NCBI GenBank assembly: GCA_013140485.1
Contig: JABFSS010000028.1
Location: 1 to 20,947 of the forward strand
Direction: 5' to 3'
Length of the DNA stretch: 20,947 nucleotides
Source: Candidatus Peribacteraceae bacterium
Lineage (GTDB): Bacteria; Patescibacteriota; Gracilibacteria; Peribacterales; Peribacteraceae
Part shown: positions 20,575-20,947 of the stretch, in pieces
How positions within the stretch are numbered: the stretch's first letter is position 1
Layout: the number at the start of each line of letters is the position of its first letter
Translations under genes and position numbers: made by a program
The notes under the pieces: generated by a model
What the model saw: the letters and a program-made list of their open reading frames with translations, nothing else
Database searches by the model: none
Told to the model about the DNA's origin: nothing

Positions 20575-20899
20575 AACAGCCGGGTGAGGACGTGCGAGGA
20601 CGCGAGAAAAACAGATTCTTGGTTCAAGGTGGCCTTGATGTGGACGGCCATCGCGAGGATGTCCTCGCAGTCCGGGTCGTGGCTGTAGACGATGAGCGTT
20701 CGGCCATCTTCGATGAAGTCGTGGCCCTCCGGTGAGCGCCAGCCACCTTCGGTCTTGACCAGAGTGTAGCCCCCGAAGCGGGCCAGGGCGAACGCCTTAA
20801 TCTGCTCCAGTCCGGCAGCGGCGACCTCGGGAGAATTTTGCTACCGTGCCGGTCGATGCCGATTCCGAATCCGAACTCCAGCTTAATGGATGGTTTCAT
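20571..20899 (-). pseudogene. Frameshifted small gene (split over two frames)
   Basis: ATG 20899 opens a frame reading MKPSIKLEFGFGIGIDRHGSK and then turns into low-complexity Arg/Ser-rich sequence. One frame over, a well-formed protein tail appears (EVAAAGLEQIKAFALARFGG, then GHDFIEDGRTLIVYSHDPDCED and further) and runs to a TGA that makes an ATGA overlap with the next gene. That second frame has no start codon of its own. One extra base in the A-run at 20836-20839 would join the halves as GSK-NSPEV and give a protein of about 109 residues. The cause may be a sequencing or assembly indel, a real mutation, or a recoding event; no canonical -1 slippery heptamer is seen. Function unknown. The 48 nt upstream hold no convincing promoter. 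Confidence 0.7.
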
Positions 20900-20947
20900 T
20901 GTGGTTAGAGGGTAACGCGGCGGAGTGAGGGCCTGTCGAGTTTGAGG

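Noticed and set aside
20624..20899. 91-codon single-frame reading of the gene at the right edge
   Set aside because: After residue 21 the product becomes Arg/Ser/Thr/Pro-rich nonsense while the neighbouring frame gives a well-formed protein ending in an ATGA overlap. The gene is better read as frameshifted.

Overview
The window looks like part of a tailed double-stranded DNA phage or prophage genome, GC-rich by eye. The evidence is a tail-fibre-like collagen protein at the left edge, followed by about 25 tightly packed genes on the minus strand that form a complete phage replication and recombination set: SF2 helicase, PD-(D/E)XK exonuclease, family A DNA polymerase, primase-helicase, RuvC-like resolvase, sigma factor, RNA ligase and metallophosphoesterase. 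There are no tRNA or rRNA genes, insertion sequences or CRISPR arrays that I can see. The host cannot be named. Most starts lack a Shine-Dalgarno sequence and several promoters sit directly on a start codon.

Layout. Positions 1-1468 (plus strand) hold the 3' part of a Gly-X-Y fibre gene and a small membrane/coiled-coil gene, closed by a strong hairpin terminator at 1487-1520. Everything else is on the minus strand and is transcribed from right to left. 20899-18478: a frameshifted gene, two small genes and an SF2 helicase. 18464-17281: a small gene and a GDP-mannose 4,6-dehydratase. 17243-16363: a small basic protein and an RNA ligase. 16283-14129: a Cas4/AddB-like nuclease and its partner, ended by a terminator. 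14037-13834: a small SH3/KOW-like protein. 13804-9976: a 31-residue membrane peptide, a SprT-like metallopeptidase, a zinc-ribbon protein, a second HExxH protein, a possible histone-fold protein and the DNA polymerase. 9935-4476: primase-helicase, sigma factor, RuvC-like nuclease, an unknown gene, an HTH-metallophosphoesterase and a zinc-ribbon protein. 4510-2659: a zinc/OB-like protein, a small protein and a secreted FN3-like protein, then a terminator. 2575-1520: a GT4 glycosyltransferase convergent with the fibre operon.

How it works together. The replication genes are coupled by ATGA or GTGA overlaps at twelve junctions, and these overlaps fix most start codons. Transcription units begin at sigma-70-like promoters of a repeated form (TTGACa, 16-17 nt, usually TGn, TAnnnT) with the start codon only 5-6 nt after the -10 box. 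This predicts leaderless mRNAs. The Thr-rich Gly-Pro-Thr stalk, the glycosyltransferase and the nucleotide-sugar dehydratase together suggest a glycosylated fibre.

The points most worth checking are the leaderless promoter set, a terminator plus promoter nested inside a zinc-ribbon gene, a frameshift near the right edge, and a 31-codon membrane gene fixed by its overlap and its promoter.
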